This document shows positions 1 to 10,800 of a stretch of DNA of 64,000 nucleotides, one piece after another (position 1 is the stretch's first letter; the number at the start of each line of letters is the position of its first letter). Source of the stretch: Prevotella sp. (GTDB lineage Bacteria > Bacteroidota > Bacteroidia > Bacteroidales > Bacteroidaceae); assembly GCA_017617615.1 (NCBI GenBank), contig JAFZVV010000022.1, forward strand, positions 1-64,000. Reading direction: 5' to 3'. A program made the translations under genes and the position numbers. Under the pieces are notes generated by a model. That model had not been told where the DNA came from and did not search any database. It worked only from the letters and a program-made list of their open reading frames with translations.

Positions 1-927
1 GGCCCACGGCTCGTAGTGGTCCTCGGTGTGGGTGAAGCGCTGCACGTCCATGTGCGTCTTCTCCATCTGGTCGATTTCCTGGAAGATGCTGCGCAGCACG
101 CTGCCCGAGGTGGCACGGAAATACTTGCCTCCTGTCTTCGACGCGATGGTCTTGAGGGTGGCCTCGTCGATGACCACAGGCATGCGCTGGTACTGGATGT
201 TGCCGGCATAGTCGATGGCGACGGGATAGTCGGCGGTGCCGTTGCTGCCCACGCCGATGGTGTAAATCTTGATGCCGTACTTGCGGGCGATGTCGGCGGC
301 GGTGTTGGGCGCAACGACGCCCGTGTTGTTGGAGCCGTCGGTGAGCAGGATGATGCTCTTGCTCTTGGCCTTGCCGTCACGGATGCGGTTGATGGCGGTG
401 GCGATGCCGTCACCAATGGCGGTGCCGTCCTCGAGGGTGCCGATTTCGGTCATGCCGATGGCATTGACCAGGGTGGCGTTATCCATTGTCATGGGCACCT
501 GGGTGAAACTCTCGCCGGCGAACAGCACGAGGCCGATGTTGTCGTGGTCACGGCCGGCGACAAACTGTGTTGCTACCTTCTTGGCGCTCTCGAAGCGGTT
601 GGGCGAAAAATCCTTGGCGAGCATACTGGTGGAGACGTCAAGGGCGATGACGATGTCGGTGCCCTCCACGTCGCTGGTCGACCAGCTGTCCTTGGTCTGC
701 GGGCGGCACAGGATGACGATGAGGCATGCCAGTCCTGCCAGCTTGAGGGCAAATGACAGGTGCTTGAGCCACACTTTCCAGCTCGTGCCCATGCCGTCGA
801 ACGCCCGCGTCGACGAGACGTTCATCTCGGGCTCGTTCTTGTCCTGGCTATAGATATACCATGCGATGAGCGGAATCATCAGCACAGGCAGCAGCCACAA
901 CAATCCGGGGTGAGCAAGGTTTATCAT
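1..927 (-). CDS. batA: BatA-like VWA-domain membrane protein (3' end outside window)
   Basis: I translated the minus strand from the ATG at 925-927. The product begins MINLAHPGLLWLLPVLMIPL, an N-terminal membrane segment, followed by a second hydrophobic stretch near residue 60 and a von Willebrand A domain. The metal-binding DxSxS motif is visible as DVSTS with Asp97, and LLTDGSNNTG follows as a later MIDAS-type segment. This order is that of BatA in the Bacteroides aerotolerance operon, an inner-membrane protein of poorly defined role in stress tolerance. The start overlaps the stop of the upstream gene by 4 bases (ATGA), which points to translational coupling. The reading frame is open to base 1, so the C-terminus lies outside the window. 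A BatB paralogue is possible but less likely given the position in the operon. Confidence 0.9.
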   Translation of the reverse strand, partial: MINLAHPGLLWLLPVLMIPLIAWYIYSQDKNEPEMNVSSTRAFDGMGTSWKVWLKHLSFALKLAGLACLIVILCRPQTKDSWSTSDVEGTDIVIALDVSTSMLAKDFSPNRFESAKKVATQFVAGRDHDNIGLVLFAGESFTQVPMTMDNATLVNAIGMTEIGTLEDGTAIGDGIATAINRIRDGKAKSKSIILLTDGSNNTGVVAPNTAADIARKYGIKIYTIGVGSNGTADYPVAIDYAGNIQYQRMPVVIDEATLKTIASKTGGKYFRATSGSVLRSIFQEIDQMEKTHMDVQRFTHTEDHYEPWA

Positions 928-1889
928 TTCTTCGCCTCCTCTTTCTTTTCGGGTTCTTCAACAGGGCGCGTGGCCTCGACGAAGTTCACGGCACGCTGGT
1001 AGGCGACCTCATTGTCGTCGGCAAGCGGGCGGGCGTTGGCAAACTTCACGATGTCGGCCACCTCGAGAATCATCTCCAGCTGCTCGTTCACAGCCTTGGT
1101 CTCCCTGTTTTCCTTCAGCGTTTCGATAATCTGCGTCGAGGTCATCTCCACGGCGTTGATGTGGAAACGGCGGTCGATGTACACGCGCAGGATATCGGTC
1201 AGACCCGTGAAGTATTCCTTCTCCTGGCCACGTTGCCACAGCTCGGCGGCTTTGAGGTTGCGCAGGTTAATCATCGCCTCCTCGTAGGGCGGCAGGCGCT
1301 TCTTGACCGCCTTCAGCGGGTTGATGCCCTTCTTGTAGTACTTGCGGTAAGCCCAGATGCCGCCAATGAGCAGCAACAGCGCCAGCAGCCACAGCCACCA
1401 GTAGTCGGGCAGCCAGTCGAACAGGCTAAAAGGCACCTCCTCGACGGGCTTGATGTCGTGGATGTCCTGCATCTTGCTCACGTCAACAGGCAGCACCTTG
1501 AGGGTGAGCTGGTTGCAGAAGGCGGTATCGCCGTTCACCACATAGGGGATGGGCTTGATGACCCACAGTCCCGAGTCAAAGCTCTGGATGATGAGGTCGC
1601 GGTTGATCTGGATGCGGTTGTTGCCCAGGTCGGTGGTGTCGGCAGCAGGCCGCTCGGCAATCTCTACCATGGCGCTCAATGTGTCGGCCTGCTCGCCAGG
1701 GAAGAAACCACGTGCGTCCTTGTCCTGGGTAATCTCCAGGTGCAAGGTCGTGGTCTTGCCCATCAGCAGCGTGGCGCTGTCAAGCTTGGCCTTGAAAGTG
1801 ACGTTGCCGCCCCATGCCGTTGCCACAGTGGCCAGCAGCACGGCAGCCGTCATCACGATATGTCTCACATGTTGTGACATGAATCTCAC
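924..1889 (-). CDS. Bat operon membrane protein with N-terminal signal peptide
   Basis: This 321-residue protein starts at GTG (1889) or at ATG 1880; the sequence does not decide between them. It has a signal peptide (TAAVLLATVATAWG), a beta-rich periplasmic domain to about residue 150, one strong transmembrane helix (YWWLWLLALLLLIGGIWAYR) and a basic cytoplasmic C-terminal domain ending in a lysine/glutamate tail. A protein of this layout lies between the DUF58 and batA genes in Bacteroidota aerotolerance operons and is usually left without a name. The first half resembles the oxygen-tolerance (BatD-like) beta domain, and the tail resembles DUF4381-type cytoplasmic domains. It is probably a partner of the VWA protein encoded next to it; this is inferred from operon position and coupling (4-base overlap). 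Confidence 0.82.
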   Translation of the reverse strand: MRFMSQHVRHIVMTAAVLLATVATAWGGNVTFKAKLDSATLLMGKTTTLHLEITQDKDARGFFPGEQADTLSAMVEIAERPAADTTDLGNNRIQINRDLIIQSFDSGLWVIKPIPYVVNGDTAFCNQLTLKVLPVDVSKMQDIHDIKPVEEVPFSLFDWLPDYWWLWLLALLLLIGGIWAYRKYYKKGINPLKAVKKRLPPYEEAMINLRNLKAAELWQRGQEKEYFTGLTDILRVYIDRRFHINAVEMTSTQIIETLKENRETKAVNEQLEMILEVADIVKFANARPLADDNEVAYQRAVNFVEATRPVEEPEKKEEAKK

Positions 1890-1936
1890 TATTCTCTAAT
1901 CACTAATCTTTAATCACTAATCAGCGCAACACGCTT

Positions 1937-2818
1937 TTAATGAGCCTTTACTCCTCGGTTCTTGAACAGGTTCATCAGGGCGGTGACGTAGTCCTCGTCG
2001 GTCGCCACGCTCGCCAGGTCGACGTTGCAGCGCTGCAACGTGCTGCCCACCATCTGCTGCTGGTTGTACCACCAGCGGCTGTAGGCGTCGCGCACGCGCT
2101 TGCTGCCCATGTTCACCCACTTGAGGCTGCCGCGCTCGGCATCGCGCACGCGCATCAGCCCCACGTCGGGCAACTGTGCCTCGCGCTTGTCATAGACCTG
2201 CACGGCGATGACGTCATGCTTGTGGTTGGCGATGGACAGCGACTTGCTGTAATCGTGCTCATCGATGAAGTCGCTCACCAGAAAGGTGGTACAGCGCTTC
2301 TTCAGGGCGCTGGTCATGTATTCCAGCACCATGTTGATGTCAGTGCCGGTGTTGGTCGGCTGGAAGTCGAGCAGTTCGCGGATGACGAGCAGGATGTGCT
2401 TGCGGCCCTTCTTGGGCGGGATGAATTTCTCCACCTTGTCGCTGAAGAAGATGACGCCCACCTTGTCGTTGTTCTGGATGGCCGAGAAGGCGATGGTGGC
2501 ACCGATTTCGGCCATCATCTCGCGCTTGGCGACGCCCACAGCGCCGAAGTCCTTGCTGCCGCTCACGTCCACGAGCAACATCACCGTCAATTCGCGTTCC
2601 TCCTCATAGACCTTGACATAGGGGCGGTTGTAGCGGGCGGTGACGTTCCAGTCGATGTCGCGCACGTCGTCACCGTACTGGTACTCGCGCACCTCGCTGA
2701 AGGTCATACCCCTGCCCTTGAAGGCCGAGTGGTACTCGCCGGCAAATATGTTCTGCGACAGGCCCTTGGTCTTGATTTCAATCTTGCGGACCTTGCGCAA
2801 CAGTTCATTAGTATCCAT
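1937..2818 (-). CDS. DUF58 domain protein of the Bat operon
   Basis: A 293-residue soluble protein with the DUF58 signature YGDDVRDIDWNVTARYNR near residue 48, followed by a VWA-like fold containing LLVDVSGSKDFG (a DxSxS-like site). DUF58 proteins are cytoplasmic or membrane-peripheral partners of MoxR AAA+ ATPases and BatA/B; their biochemical role is not established. In most Bacteroidota a moxR gene lies directly upstream. Here the upstream neighbour is instead a 9-bp tandem repeat and a small secreted-protein gene. Start ATG at 2818 begins MDTNELLRKVRKIEIKTKGL, which matches the usual start of the family. It lies 48 bases upstream of the next gene and probably shares its transcript. Confidence 0.9.
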   Translation of the reverse strand: MDTNELLRKVRKIEIKTKGLSQNIFAGEYHSAFKGRGMTFSEVREYQYGDDVRDIDWNVTARYNRPYVKVYEEERELTVMLLVDVSGSKDFGAVGVAKREMMAEIGATIAFSAIQNNDKVGVIFFSDKVEKFIPPKKGRKHILLVIRELLDFQPTNTGTDINMVLEYMTSALKKRCTTFLVSDFIDEHDYSKSLSIANHKHDVIAVQVYDKREAQLPDVGLMRVRDAERGSLKWVNMGSKRVRDAYSRWWYNQQQMVGSTLQRCNVDLASVATDEDYVTALMNLFKNRGVKAH

Positions 2819-2832
2819 TTGGTGGTATTTCT

Positions 2833-2913
2833 TATAGTAACTATAGTATCTATAGTATCTATAGTATCTATAGTATCTATAGTGTCTATAGTGTCTATAG
2901 TAACTATAGTAAC
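2833..2913. repeat. 9-bp tandem repeat (9 copies)
   Basis: Nine consecutive 9-base units of the form TATAGTATC, with TATAGTGTC and TATAGTAAC variants, sit immediately upstream of the DUF58 start. The variants are arranged symmetrically: AAC at both ends, then ATC, then GTC. Unit-level variation of this kind is typical of slippage arrays. It lies in what would be the leader of the Bat genes, so copy number might affect expression (inference). Confidence 0.9.
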
Positions 2914-2940
2914 TATAAAGGGGGTCCGTGTTTTTAATGC

Positions 2941-3363
2941 CTACTTCTCTCTCTTCAATACGATTTTTGAGGGGATTTTTACGTATTTGTTTTTCACTAC
3001 GATTTTGTAGGTACTGCCTTCTTCATGTTTCATGGTAATATTGCCTTCTGCATCAATCGACAGAACGGCAATGAAATCCTCGCTCCCGTAATCATTGATG
3101 ACGTCGATGACCGCGCTGTGCGCATTCTTCAGCGTGATGTCGGTCAGCAGCCAGACCCGTGAGTCACGCTTCGAGCTCAGATAGCCGGGCACCTCGCCAA
3201 ATATTTCCTGGCCAGGAACATGGAGGTCCTGCCCATAGGCATCTATGGTAAGGTAAATCTGGTATTCCTCATTATAGAACTTGCCCTTGAATGGCTGTTC
3301 AGTTTGTGCCTGACAAAATACAGACATCACGCTCAATATCAATGATATGAATAGTTTCAACAT
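2941..3363 (-). CDS. small secreted protein, function unknown
   Basis: 140 residues with a clear signal peptide (MLKLFISLILSVMSVFCQAQ) and a predicted beta-rich remainder including KGKFYNEEYQIYLTIDAYGQ. I do not recognise the family. The ATG at 3363 follows a TAACTTTG promoter element by about 45 bases. It reads into the 9-bp repeat and the Bat genes, so it may be the first gene of that transcript or an independent insertion in place of moxR. No cysteines in the mature part, no membrane segment and no C-terminal sorting tail were seen, so a periplasmic location is most likely. Confidence 0.7.
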   Translation of the reverse strand: MLKLFISLILSVMSVFCQAQTEQPFKGKFYNEEYQIYLTIDAYGQDLHVPGQEIFGEVPGYLSSKRDSRVWLLTDITLKNAHSAVIDVINDYGSEDFIAVLSIDAEGNITMKHEEGSTYKIVVKNKYVKIPSKIVLKREK

Positions 3364-3407
3364 GATAGACCTTGATTTGGCTTGTTATACCTGTAATAAT
3401 CATATTA

Positions 3408-3415
3408 CAAAGTTA
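3408..3415 (-). promoter_or_regulatory. Bacteroidota -7 element TAACTTTG
   Basis: CAAAGTTA on the plus strand reads TAACTTTG on the minus strand, a full match to the Bacteroidota sigma-ABfr -7 consensus TAnnTTTG. It is placed to transcribe the small secreted-protein gene starting at 3363 and probably the Bat genes behind it. Confidence 0.7.
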
Positions 3416-3489
3416 TTTATTTTTTCCTATTATATTCTGGGAATATGCAAAAAACTTCCCTACTACGGCCTTTTTTAGTTTTTTTTTAG

Positions 3490-3497
3490 TATCTTTG
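3490..3497 (+). promoter_or_regulatory. Bacteroidota -7 element TATCTTTG for glgA
   Basis: TATCTTTG followed by CACC lies 23 bases before the glycogen synthase ATG. Transcription would start near 3504, giving a leader of only about 17 bases, which is common in this phylum. It forms a divergent pair with the minus-strand element at 3408. Confidence 0.8.
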
Positions 3498-3520
3498 CAC
3501 CCTGATTATTAGTTTTTCAC

Positions 3521-5185
3521 ATGGGTAAACATTTGTTATTTCCCGATTATATTTTTGAGTCAAGTTGGGAGGTCTGCAATAAAGTAGGTGGTATTTATAC
3601 CGTTTTGTCTACAAGGGCAAAGACCTTGCAGGAGAAAATAAACGACCATATTGTCTTTGTTGGCCCCGATTGCTGGCACAAAAGTCCATCTCCTTATTTC
3701 ATCGAAGACCCCACACTCTTTGCTGAGTGGAAGACTGCAGCAGAGAATGACGGACTGAAGATGAAAATCGGACGATGGGATATCCCAGGAAAACCCATCG
3801 CAATTCTTGTGGATTTCGAAGACTTCTATGCGAAGAAAGACGAAATCTACACGATGTTGTGGGAACTATATCAGGTGGACAGCCTGCACGCCTATGGCGA
3901 CTATGATGAGGCTTCGATGTTCTCCTATGCCGCCGGACTGGTGGTGGAAAGCTTCTATCATTTCTATCTCAACGACGACACCAAGGTGGTTTATCACGGC
4001 AATGAATGGATGACCGGTCTTGGACTCCTTTACATCCGCCATCGTCTGCCACAAATCGCCACTGTCTTCACGACCCATGCTACAAGTATCGGAAGGAGCA
4101 TTGCCGGAAACAACAAACCTCTCTATGATTATCTGTTCGCATATAACGGCGACCAGATGGCAGGGGAACTCAATATGCAGAGCAAGCATTCCATCGAAAA
4201 ACAAACTGCCAAAAATGTTGACTGTTTCACTACCGTCAGTGATATCACGGCAAGGGAATGTCTGGAACTGCTCGACAAGCCTGTAGATGTGGTACTGCCC
4301 AATGGCTTTGAGAACAACTTCGTTCCAAAGAGTGCTGAATTCACCAAGAAGCGCCGACAGGCACGGCAGCGCCTCCTCCATGTGGCCAACGCCCTCATGG
4401 GTACTGACCTCAACGATGATGTGCTCATCGTTTCCACAAGCGGAAGATATGAGTTCCGTAACAAAGGTGTAGACGTGTATATCGAGGCGATGAACCGCCT
4501 TTTGCGCGACAAGAATCTCCAGAAACAGGTGCTGGCTTTCATCGAGGTGCCTGGTTGGGTGGGTGAACCCAGGAAAGACTTGGTGGAGCGCCTTTCAAGT
4601 GGGAAAAAATTTGATACTCCGCTTGAGGTTCCCCTCGTCACGCATTGGCTCCACAACATGAGCCATGACAATGTGCTCGGCATGCTCAAATACCTGGATA
4701 TGTGGAACAGGCCCGAGGACCATGTGAAACTCATCTTCCTGCCCTGTTACCTCACGGGCGACGATGGCGTGTTTGACATGACCTATTACGACCTCGTGTT
4801 GGGCAACGACCTCTGTATCTATCCCTCCTACTATGAGCCATGGGGATATACACCGCTCGAAGCCGTGGCATTCAAGGTGCCCTGCATCACGACCGACCTG
4901 GCAGGATTCGGTCAGTGGGCCAACACGGTGAAGGGAGGAAACAGCGAGATCGAGGATGGCGTGAAAGTCATCCACCGCACTGATTACAACTATTCCGAAG
5001 TGGCCGATGCCATCAAAGACACCGTGTCGGCTTTCTCGGCTTTTGATAAACAACAGGTTGCCAAAGCGCGTGCCAATGCCGACAAATTGTCGAAGAAGGC
5101 CCTTTGGAGCCATTTCATCACCTATTATTATGAGGCTTACGACATCGCGTTGAGAAAAGCCTCGCAAAGAAAAGAAACCAATTAG
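3521..5185 (+). CDS. glycogen synthase, GT3 type
   Basis: 554 residues. The start MGKHLLFPDYIFESSWEVCN and the following KVGGIYTVLSTRA (sugar-nucleotide site) match the glycogen synthases of Bacteroidota, which resemble eukaryotic GYS (family GT3) more than the GT5 GlgA of proteobacteria. The retaining GT-B signature E-x7-E is present as EPWGYTPLE (Glu439 and Glu447), followed by ITTDLAGFGQW. The enzyme elongates alpha-1,4-glucan from a nucleotide-glucose donor in the cytosol. UDP-glucose is the donor for GT3 enzymes elsewhere, but donor choice here cannot be read from sequence. The phosphorylase gene follows after 19 bases, so synthesis and degradation appear to share a transcript. Confidence 0.95.
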   Translation: MGKHLLFPDYIFESSWEVCNKVGGIYTVLSTRAKTLQEKINDHIVFVGPDCWHKSPSPYFIEDPTLFAEWKTAAENDGLKMKIGRWDIPGKPIAILVDFEDFYAKKDEIYTMLWELYQVDSLHAYGDYDEASMFSYAAGLVVESFYHFYLNDDTKVVYHGNEWMTGLGLLYIRHRLPQIATVFTTHATSIGRSIAGNNKPLYDYLFAYNGDQMAGELNMQSKHSIEKQTAKNVDCFTTVSDITARECLELLDKPVDVVLPNGFENNFVPKSAEFTKKRRQARQRLLHVANALMGTDLNDDVLIVSTSGRYEFRNKGVDVYIEAMNRLLRDKNLQKQVLAFIEVPGWVGEPRKDLVERLSSGKKFDTPLEVPLVTHWLHNMSHDNVLGMLKYLDMWNRPEDHVKLIFLPCYLTGDDGVFDMTYYDLVLGNDLCIYPSYYEPWGYTPLEAVAFKVPCITTDLAGFGQWANTVKGGNSEIEDGVKVIHRTDYNYSEVADAIKDTVSAFSAFDKQQVAKARANADKLSKKALWSHFITYYYEAYDIALRKASQRKETN

Positions 5186-5204
5186 CAACTTATTTTATTA
5201 AAGT

Positions 5205-7760
5205 ATGAAAATCAAGGCAGATTATGCAAATGTTCCCCAGTGGAAGGAAGTGATGGTGAAGTCAAAGCTTCCAAAACAGCTGGAATGTCTCGATGAACTC
5301 GCCCATAACATGTGGTGGGCATGGAATTATGAGGCCCGTGACCTTTGGAGAAGCCTCGACGAAGATCTCTACGAAGAAGTGGGACACAATCCCGTGATGC
5401 TTCTCGAACGCCTCAGCTACGACAGGAAACAAGAGATTGAAAAAGACAAGAACATCATGAAGTGCGTGAAAGATGTTTACAAGAAATTCCGCGCTTATAT
5501 GGATGTGAAACCGGATAGTTCACGCCCCTCCGTGGCTTACTTCAGCATGGAATACGGTCTCAACCAGGTTCTCAAGATCTATTCAGGAGGTCTCGGAATG
5601 CTGGCTGGCGACTACCTCAAGGAAGCTTCCGACAGCAATGTAGACATGTGTGCCGTAGGATTCCTCTACAGATTCGGCTATTTCAAGCAGTCGCTCAGCA
5701 TGGACGGACAGCAGATTGCCAACTACGAGGCGCAGAACTTCAACTCTCTGCCTATCGAGAGACAGCTCGATGCTGATGGCAATCATCTCGTCGTCGATGT
5801 ACCATACATGAACTACCAGGTGCATGCCTATGTGTGGCGTGTCAATGTAGGACGTATTCCGCTCTACTTGCTGGATACCGACAATGACATGAACTCCGAG
5901 TTCGACAAGCCCATCACCCACTCGCTCTATGGCGGCGACTGGGAGAACAGGCTCAAGCAGGAAATCCTGCTCGGTATTGGTGGTATGCTCACCCTGAAGA
6001 AACTGGGTATCCAGAAACAGATATACCACTGCAACGAGGGTCACGCCGCACTCTGCAACCTGCAACGTCTGTGCGACTATGTACGTGACGGACTGTCGTT
6101 CAACCAGGCACTCGAACTGGTGCGTGCGTCATCGCTCTACACCGTGCATACCCCTGTGCCCGCCGGACACGACTATTTCGATGAGTCCATCTTCGGGAAA
6201 TACATGGGGGGATATCCCCAGCTGCTGGGCATCACATGGGATGAGTTCATCGGTATGGGACGCCAGAACCCCGACGACCACTCCGAACGTTTCTGCATGT
6301 CGATTTTCGCCTGCAATACCTGTCAGGAAGTAAATGGTGTAAGTAAACTCCACGGATGGGTGAGCCAGAAGATGTTCGCACCCATCTGGAATGGCTATTA
6401 TCCCGAGGAAAACCATGTGGGATATGTCACCAATGGCGTGCACTTCCCCAGTTGGGCAGCCACAGAGTGGCGTCAGCTCTATGCCAAGTATTTCGACAAA
6501 AACTTCATGGCCGACCAAAGCAACGAGTCGATCTGGCACGCCATCTACAATGTGCCCGATGAGGAAATATGGGCTACACGCATGGCACTGAAGAAAAAAC
6601 TCATCGACTATATCCGCGACAAGTTCCGCGAGACATGGCTCAAGAACCAGGGCGACCCCTCACGTGTGGTTTCCCTGCTCCAGAAAATCAACCCCAATGC
6701 ACTGATGATTGGTTTCTGTCGTCGTTTCGCTACCTATAAGCGTGCTCACTTGCTCTTCACCGACCTCGAGCGCCTGTCAAAGATTGTCAACAACCCCGAG
6801 CATCCCGTGCAGTTCATCTTCTCGGGTAAGGCACATCCTGCCGACGGTGCCGGACAGGGTCTTATCAAGAGAATCTTCGAAATCAGCCAGAGGCCGGAGT
6901 TCCTTGGAAAGATTATTTTCCTCGAGGACTACGACTTCCGTCTTGCACGCCGCCTCGTCTCGGGTGTGGATATCTGGATGAATACGCCTACCCGCCCGCT
7001 TGAGGCTTCGGGTACATCGGGCGAGAAAGCCGAGATGAATGGTGTGGTCAACCTCTCCGTGCTCGATGGATGGTGGCTCGAAGGCTATCGTGAGGGAGCT
7101 GGTTGGGCGCTTACCGAGAAACGTACTTACGAGAACCAGGGATATCAGGACCAACTCGATGCCGCTACCATCTATGGCTTGCTCGAGAACGAGATTATCC
7201 CACTCTACTACAACAAGAACAAGAAGGGCTACAGCGAGGGATGGATCAAGGTCATCAAGAACTCCATCGCCACTATCGCGCCTCACTATACCATGAAGCG
7301 CCAGCTCGATGATTACTTCTCTAAGTTCTACTGCCATCTGGCAGAACGCTCGGAGAAACTCCATGCCAATGGAAACCAGCTGGCCAAGGAAATCGCTTTC
7401 TGGAAGGAAACCGTGGCAGAGCGCTGGGATGCCATCTCCGTTGTCTCAAGGTCGAGCGACCTGCATGAGTCGGGTGCGGAGACGGGTACGGAGTTCACCG
7501 TGAAGTTCGTCATCGACGAACAGGGACTCGACGATGCCATCGGACTCGAGTTCGTGGTACTCAAGACCGACGCCAAGGGTGAAGACCGTATTTCAAAGGT
7601 GTATCCTTTCGCCCTCACTGCCAAAGACGGCAATCTCTACACCTTCGAGTGTAAGATCAAGCCCGATGAGGCCGGCACATACAAGACGGCCGTGCGTATG
7701 TATCCGAAGAGCGACAAACTGCCACACCGCCAGGACTTCTGCTATGTGAGGTGGTTGTAA
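5205..7760 (+). CDS. glgP: alpha-glucan (glycogen) phosphorylase, GT35
   Basis: 851 residues, the length of the short alpha-glucan phosphorylase type. It carries AYFSMEYGL near residue 105, [16 protein letters not shown], the pocket [18 protein letters not shown] and the cofactor segment [14 protein letters not shown], in which Lys608 is the expected pyridoxal-phosphate lysine. The N-terminal part (to about 95) matches the DUF3417 extension of this subtype. It releases glucose-1-phosphate from the polymer made by the enzyme encoded just upstream. The frame ends at TAA (7758-7760), 16 bases before a strong hairpin. Specificity for glycogen versus maltodextrin is not readable from sequence. Confidence 0.95.
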   Translation: MKIKADYANVPQWKEVMVKSKLPKQLECLDELAHNMWWAWNYEARDLWRSLDEDLYEEVGHNPVMLLERLSYDRKQEIEKDKNIMKCVKDVYKKFRAYMDVKPDSSRPSVAYFSMEYGLNQVLKIYSGGLGMLAGDYLKEASDSNVDMCAVGFLYRFGYFKQSLSMDGQQIANYEAQNFNSLPIERQLDADGNHLVVDVPYMNYQVHAYVWRVNVGRIPLYLLDTDNDMNSEFDKPITHSLYGGDWENRLKQEILLGIGGMLTLKKLGIQKQIYHCNEGHAALCNLQRLCDYVRDGLSFNQALELVRASSLYTVHTPVPAGHDYFDESIFGKYMGGYPQLLGITWDEFIGMGRQNPDDHSERFCMSIFACNTCQEVNGVSKLHGWVSQKMFAPIWNGYYPEENHVGYVTNGVHFPSWAATEWRQLYAKYFDKNFMADQSNESIWHAIYNVPDEEIWATRMALKKKLIDYIRDKFRETWLKNQGDPSRVVSLLQKINPNALMIGFCRRFATYKRAHLLFTDLERLSKIVNNPEHPVQFIFSGKAHPADGAGQGLIKRIFEISQRPEFLGKIIFLEDYDFRLARRLVSGVDIWMNTPTRPLEASGTSGEKAEMNGVVNLSVLDGWWLEGYREGAGWALTEKRTYENQGYQDQLDAATIYGLLENEIIPLYYNKNKKGYSEGWIKVIKNSIATIAPHYTMKRQLDDYFSKFYCHLAERSEKLHANGNQLAKEIAFWKETVAERWDAISVVSRSSDLHESGAETGTEFTVKFVIDEQGLDDAIGLEFVVLKTDAKGEDRISKVYPFALTAKDGNLYTFECKIKPDEAGTYKTAVRMYPKSDKLPHRQDFCYVRWL

Positions 7761-7776
7761 AAAAACAATATACTAC

Positions 7777-7815
7777 ATGCAAGAAGGGCACCGGATTCCG
7801 GTGCCCTTCTTGCAT
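7777..7815. terminator. bidirectional hairpin terminator
   Basis: A perfect 39-base palindrome (19-bp arms around a central T at 7796) with a GGGCACCGG core. It lies between the converging glgP and helicase genes and has T-rich sequence on the plus side and an A/T-rich flank on the other. It probably terminates both transcripts. Confidence 0.9.
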
Positions 7816-7834
7816 TTTCTTATACCCCAAAGGT

Positions 7835-10800
7835 TCAGCACATCGTGACGGTGCCACCCTGGCAAGTCATGAAACGCTCGTTGCAGAGCTGGTCGACAGC
7901 ACGGTTCACGGCAGCGTCAATACGGGGGGTACGGCGGGCAAAGCCCAGCAACTTGGCGGCTTGCCGCAACAGGTCTTCATGCGATAGTGACAGTTGTTGC
8001 GACACGGCCATCCTCAACAGGTTCTTGATTTCCCGTGTAGGTATCTGCTCCGGTTCACGACCATTGGCCTTGCGGTAGTTCTTGTAGCCTTGCGCACTCT
8101 TGGCATCCATCCAGATGGTGGGGTCGTCGGGAGCCGATGACGGGTCGATATACGACTTCGACACCTCGGTATCGATGATGTGTTTCAGTCGGTCGGTCAT
8201 GCGCGACTGCCCGTATATCTGCCTGATGCGGCCCTGCAGGTAACTGTAGGTAACGGGCTGCTCGCGGGCGATGATGGTCTGCAGGTCGGCGGCAATCTGG
8301 CGGCGGTGCAGCGATACCGCCTCTTGCGTGGCGTTCTGCAACTTGATGGGAATGTCGGCTCGCACGTAGTCTTGTTCCATGTCGTTCTTGATTTCCAGCA
8401 AGTCGTCCTCGCTCACGGCGAACGGGATAGAAGAGAGTTTTTTCATTTGTCCCGACTCTTCGTCGGAGACGCCTGCCGACGTGGGTGCCGATGACTTTGC
8501 CTGACCCGACATCAGCGGCTGAGGCGCGGGGGCTTGCTTTTTCTCAGCGTTCGTACCGGCGATGGTCGGTGTAGTCTTGTCGCCAGACAGGGAGTCAAGT
8601 TGGTCGAGAATACGGTCGAGCACCTTTTCACGGTTGAGGAACCAGTCGATGGTCCATACCCTCATCAACTTCCAGCCCAGGCCTTGCAGCACGCCAGGCT
8701 GGCATATCTCACGGTCGCGCTCGGTCTTCGTCTCATAATAGTTGCTGCCGTCGCAGGTGATGCCAAGCAGGTAGCGGTCGGTGTGCTTGGGGTCGATGAT
8801 GGCCAAGTCGACCTTGAATCGTGAACGGCCCACCCTCGTGTCTACTTGATAGCCATGGGCTCGGAGCTCCGATGCAATGGAGTCGACCATCGTGGTATTT
8901 ACCTGGTCATCTATCTGTGCGGAAGATACGGGCATACGGCCGCTCTTGGCAAACTCCAGGAATCGTTTCAGGCCTTCCACGCCTTTGGCCTGACTGCGGT
9001 TCAGGTCAATTTGTTCAGCGCGGAGAGTGGAGAACACGATCATTTCATATCGTGCACGGCTCACGGCGACGTTCAGGCGGCGTTCGCCACCTTGGTTGTT
9101 CAGCGGACCGAAATTCATCGATACCTTGCCGCTCTTGTCGGGACCATAGCCCACGGAGAATAGGATGACGTCGCGCTCGTCGCCCTGCACGTTTTCCAGG
9201 TTCTTGATGAAGATAGGCTCCTCGCAGTCATACGCCTTGCGCTCCAACTGCGGGTCCTTGCCCAGCTCGTCGACGAGGATGTCTTCAATCAGGTCTTGTT
9301 GCACCTTGCTGAACGACACGATGCCGATACTGCGTTTCGACAATTCCGGGTCACGAAGGCGCCGCACCACTTCCTTCACGATGGCATCGGCCTCGGCGCG
9401 GTTGCAGCGGGTCTTGCCCATGTCGTAGGTGCCGTCGATGTTTACCAGGCTCACCTTCGACGCCCTGTCGTCTACCGAGGGGAAGGTGAAGAGCTTGCCG
9501 TCGTAGTACTGGGAGTTGCTGAAGGCAATCAGGCTCTCGTGTCGGCTGCGGTAGTGCCAAGTCAGGTAATGGTCGGGGAACGACAGGGTGATGCAGTCGT
9601 CGAGGATGCTTTCCATGTCGTCGTTCTCGGCCTCACTCTCGTCTACGTTGGTCGTAATGAAGAAACTCGTGGGCGGCATCTGCTTCGGGTCACCCACCAC
9701 AATGAGTGCCTTTCCGCGGGCAATGGCTCCTATGGCTTCGCTCGTGGGCATCTGAGACGCCTCGTCGAACACCACGATGTCGAACTTCTCCTGGTCGAGG
9801 TCGATGAACTGTGCCACGGAGATGGGACTCATGAGCATGCAGGGGCATAGTTTAGGCAATAGCGTGGGAATCTGGTCTATGATGTGGCGGATGGTGGTTC
9901 CGCGCCCACCCGAGGCAATCATGCGTTTCAGCGTGCCGATCTCCGAACTGTGCGAGGCTTCTATCGTCAGCGACGGGATGCGTGAAGCCAGCGTGCAGTA
10001 GAGGGCTTTCTTCGTCAGTTCCTGGAACTGCTTGGCCTTGTCGCGGTAATGGGCAATCTTCTCCTCGAAGATGAGGCCGTTGAAGACCTGCAGCTCGGGG
10101 TCTTTGTCGATGATGTCCATGGAGAGTTTCTTGTATAGGCCGCGGAGCATGGCATCGCAGGCCTCGGCTTGGTCGTGTCCCTGCTCCAGGTAGTCAACCA
10201 CTGGGGCGAGGTGCTGGGTGAGCAGTTGCCTACGGCGCAGGCACCACTGCGACCAGTCTCTCGACTGGCTGATGTTCACCTGCCATTGGGGCAAGCGCTC
10301 CACCACGGTGTCCAGGGTGACCTTCGGTGAGAGGGCACAGTAGTTTACCGCGCCACGCAAGAGCGAGTTGACTTGTCTCACGGCACTCAGGTCAAGGGCG
10401 AGGGTGGCATCACGGTCCACGGGCGGCACATAGGCTGCGGGAGCATCGGTCTGCTGCATCATGGCTTGTATGCCTGAGGCTTGGCGCAGGCTCTCTTCCA
10501 TCTTCTGCCATTGCTCGTTTCCTGGGGTGGCCAGTGCTCCGAATATGCGGGTCAATTCTGCCTGGTGCGGCGCTATCTCGCCCGACAGTTGTTGACATTG
10601 CTGCAATTGGCTGATTAGTGTAGGCATGTTATCGGATGTCACGTTGGCACTGAGACCCTTGAGACTCTTCACGACACCCTTCTTGGCGAATATCCGCGGG
10701 AGGAACCATTTGTCACAGGCGGTGTTCCAGTCGGTGGCGAGTTTCTTCGCGTCTACTTGCAAGATTCCCGGGGCATAGTCGCGAGAAAGGGCGGCACGGG

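Noticed and set aside
16..756. Long plus-strand open frames over the BatA gene
   Set aside because: They are shadows of a GC-rich minus-strand gene; the minus frame gives a clear VWA protein with a MIDAS motif.
2833..2913. Possible CRISPR array
   Set aside because: Units are 9 bases with no spacers, and no cas genes are present.
1940..3010. 356-codon plus-strand frame across the DUF58 gene and the 9-bp array
   Set aside because: It translates the repeat as an IVS run and the antisense of DUF58; no family features.
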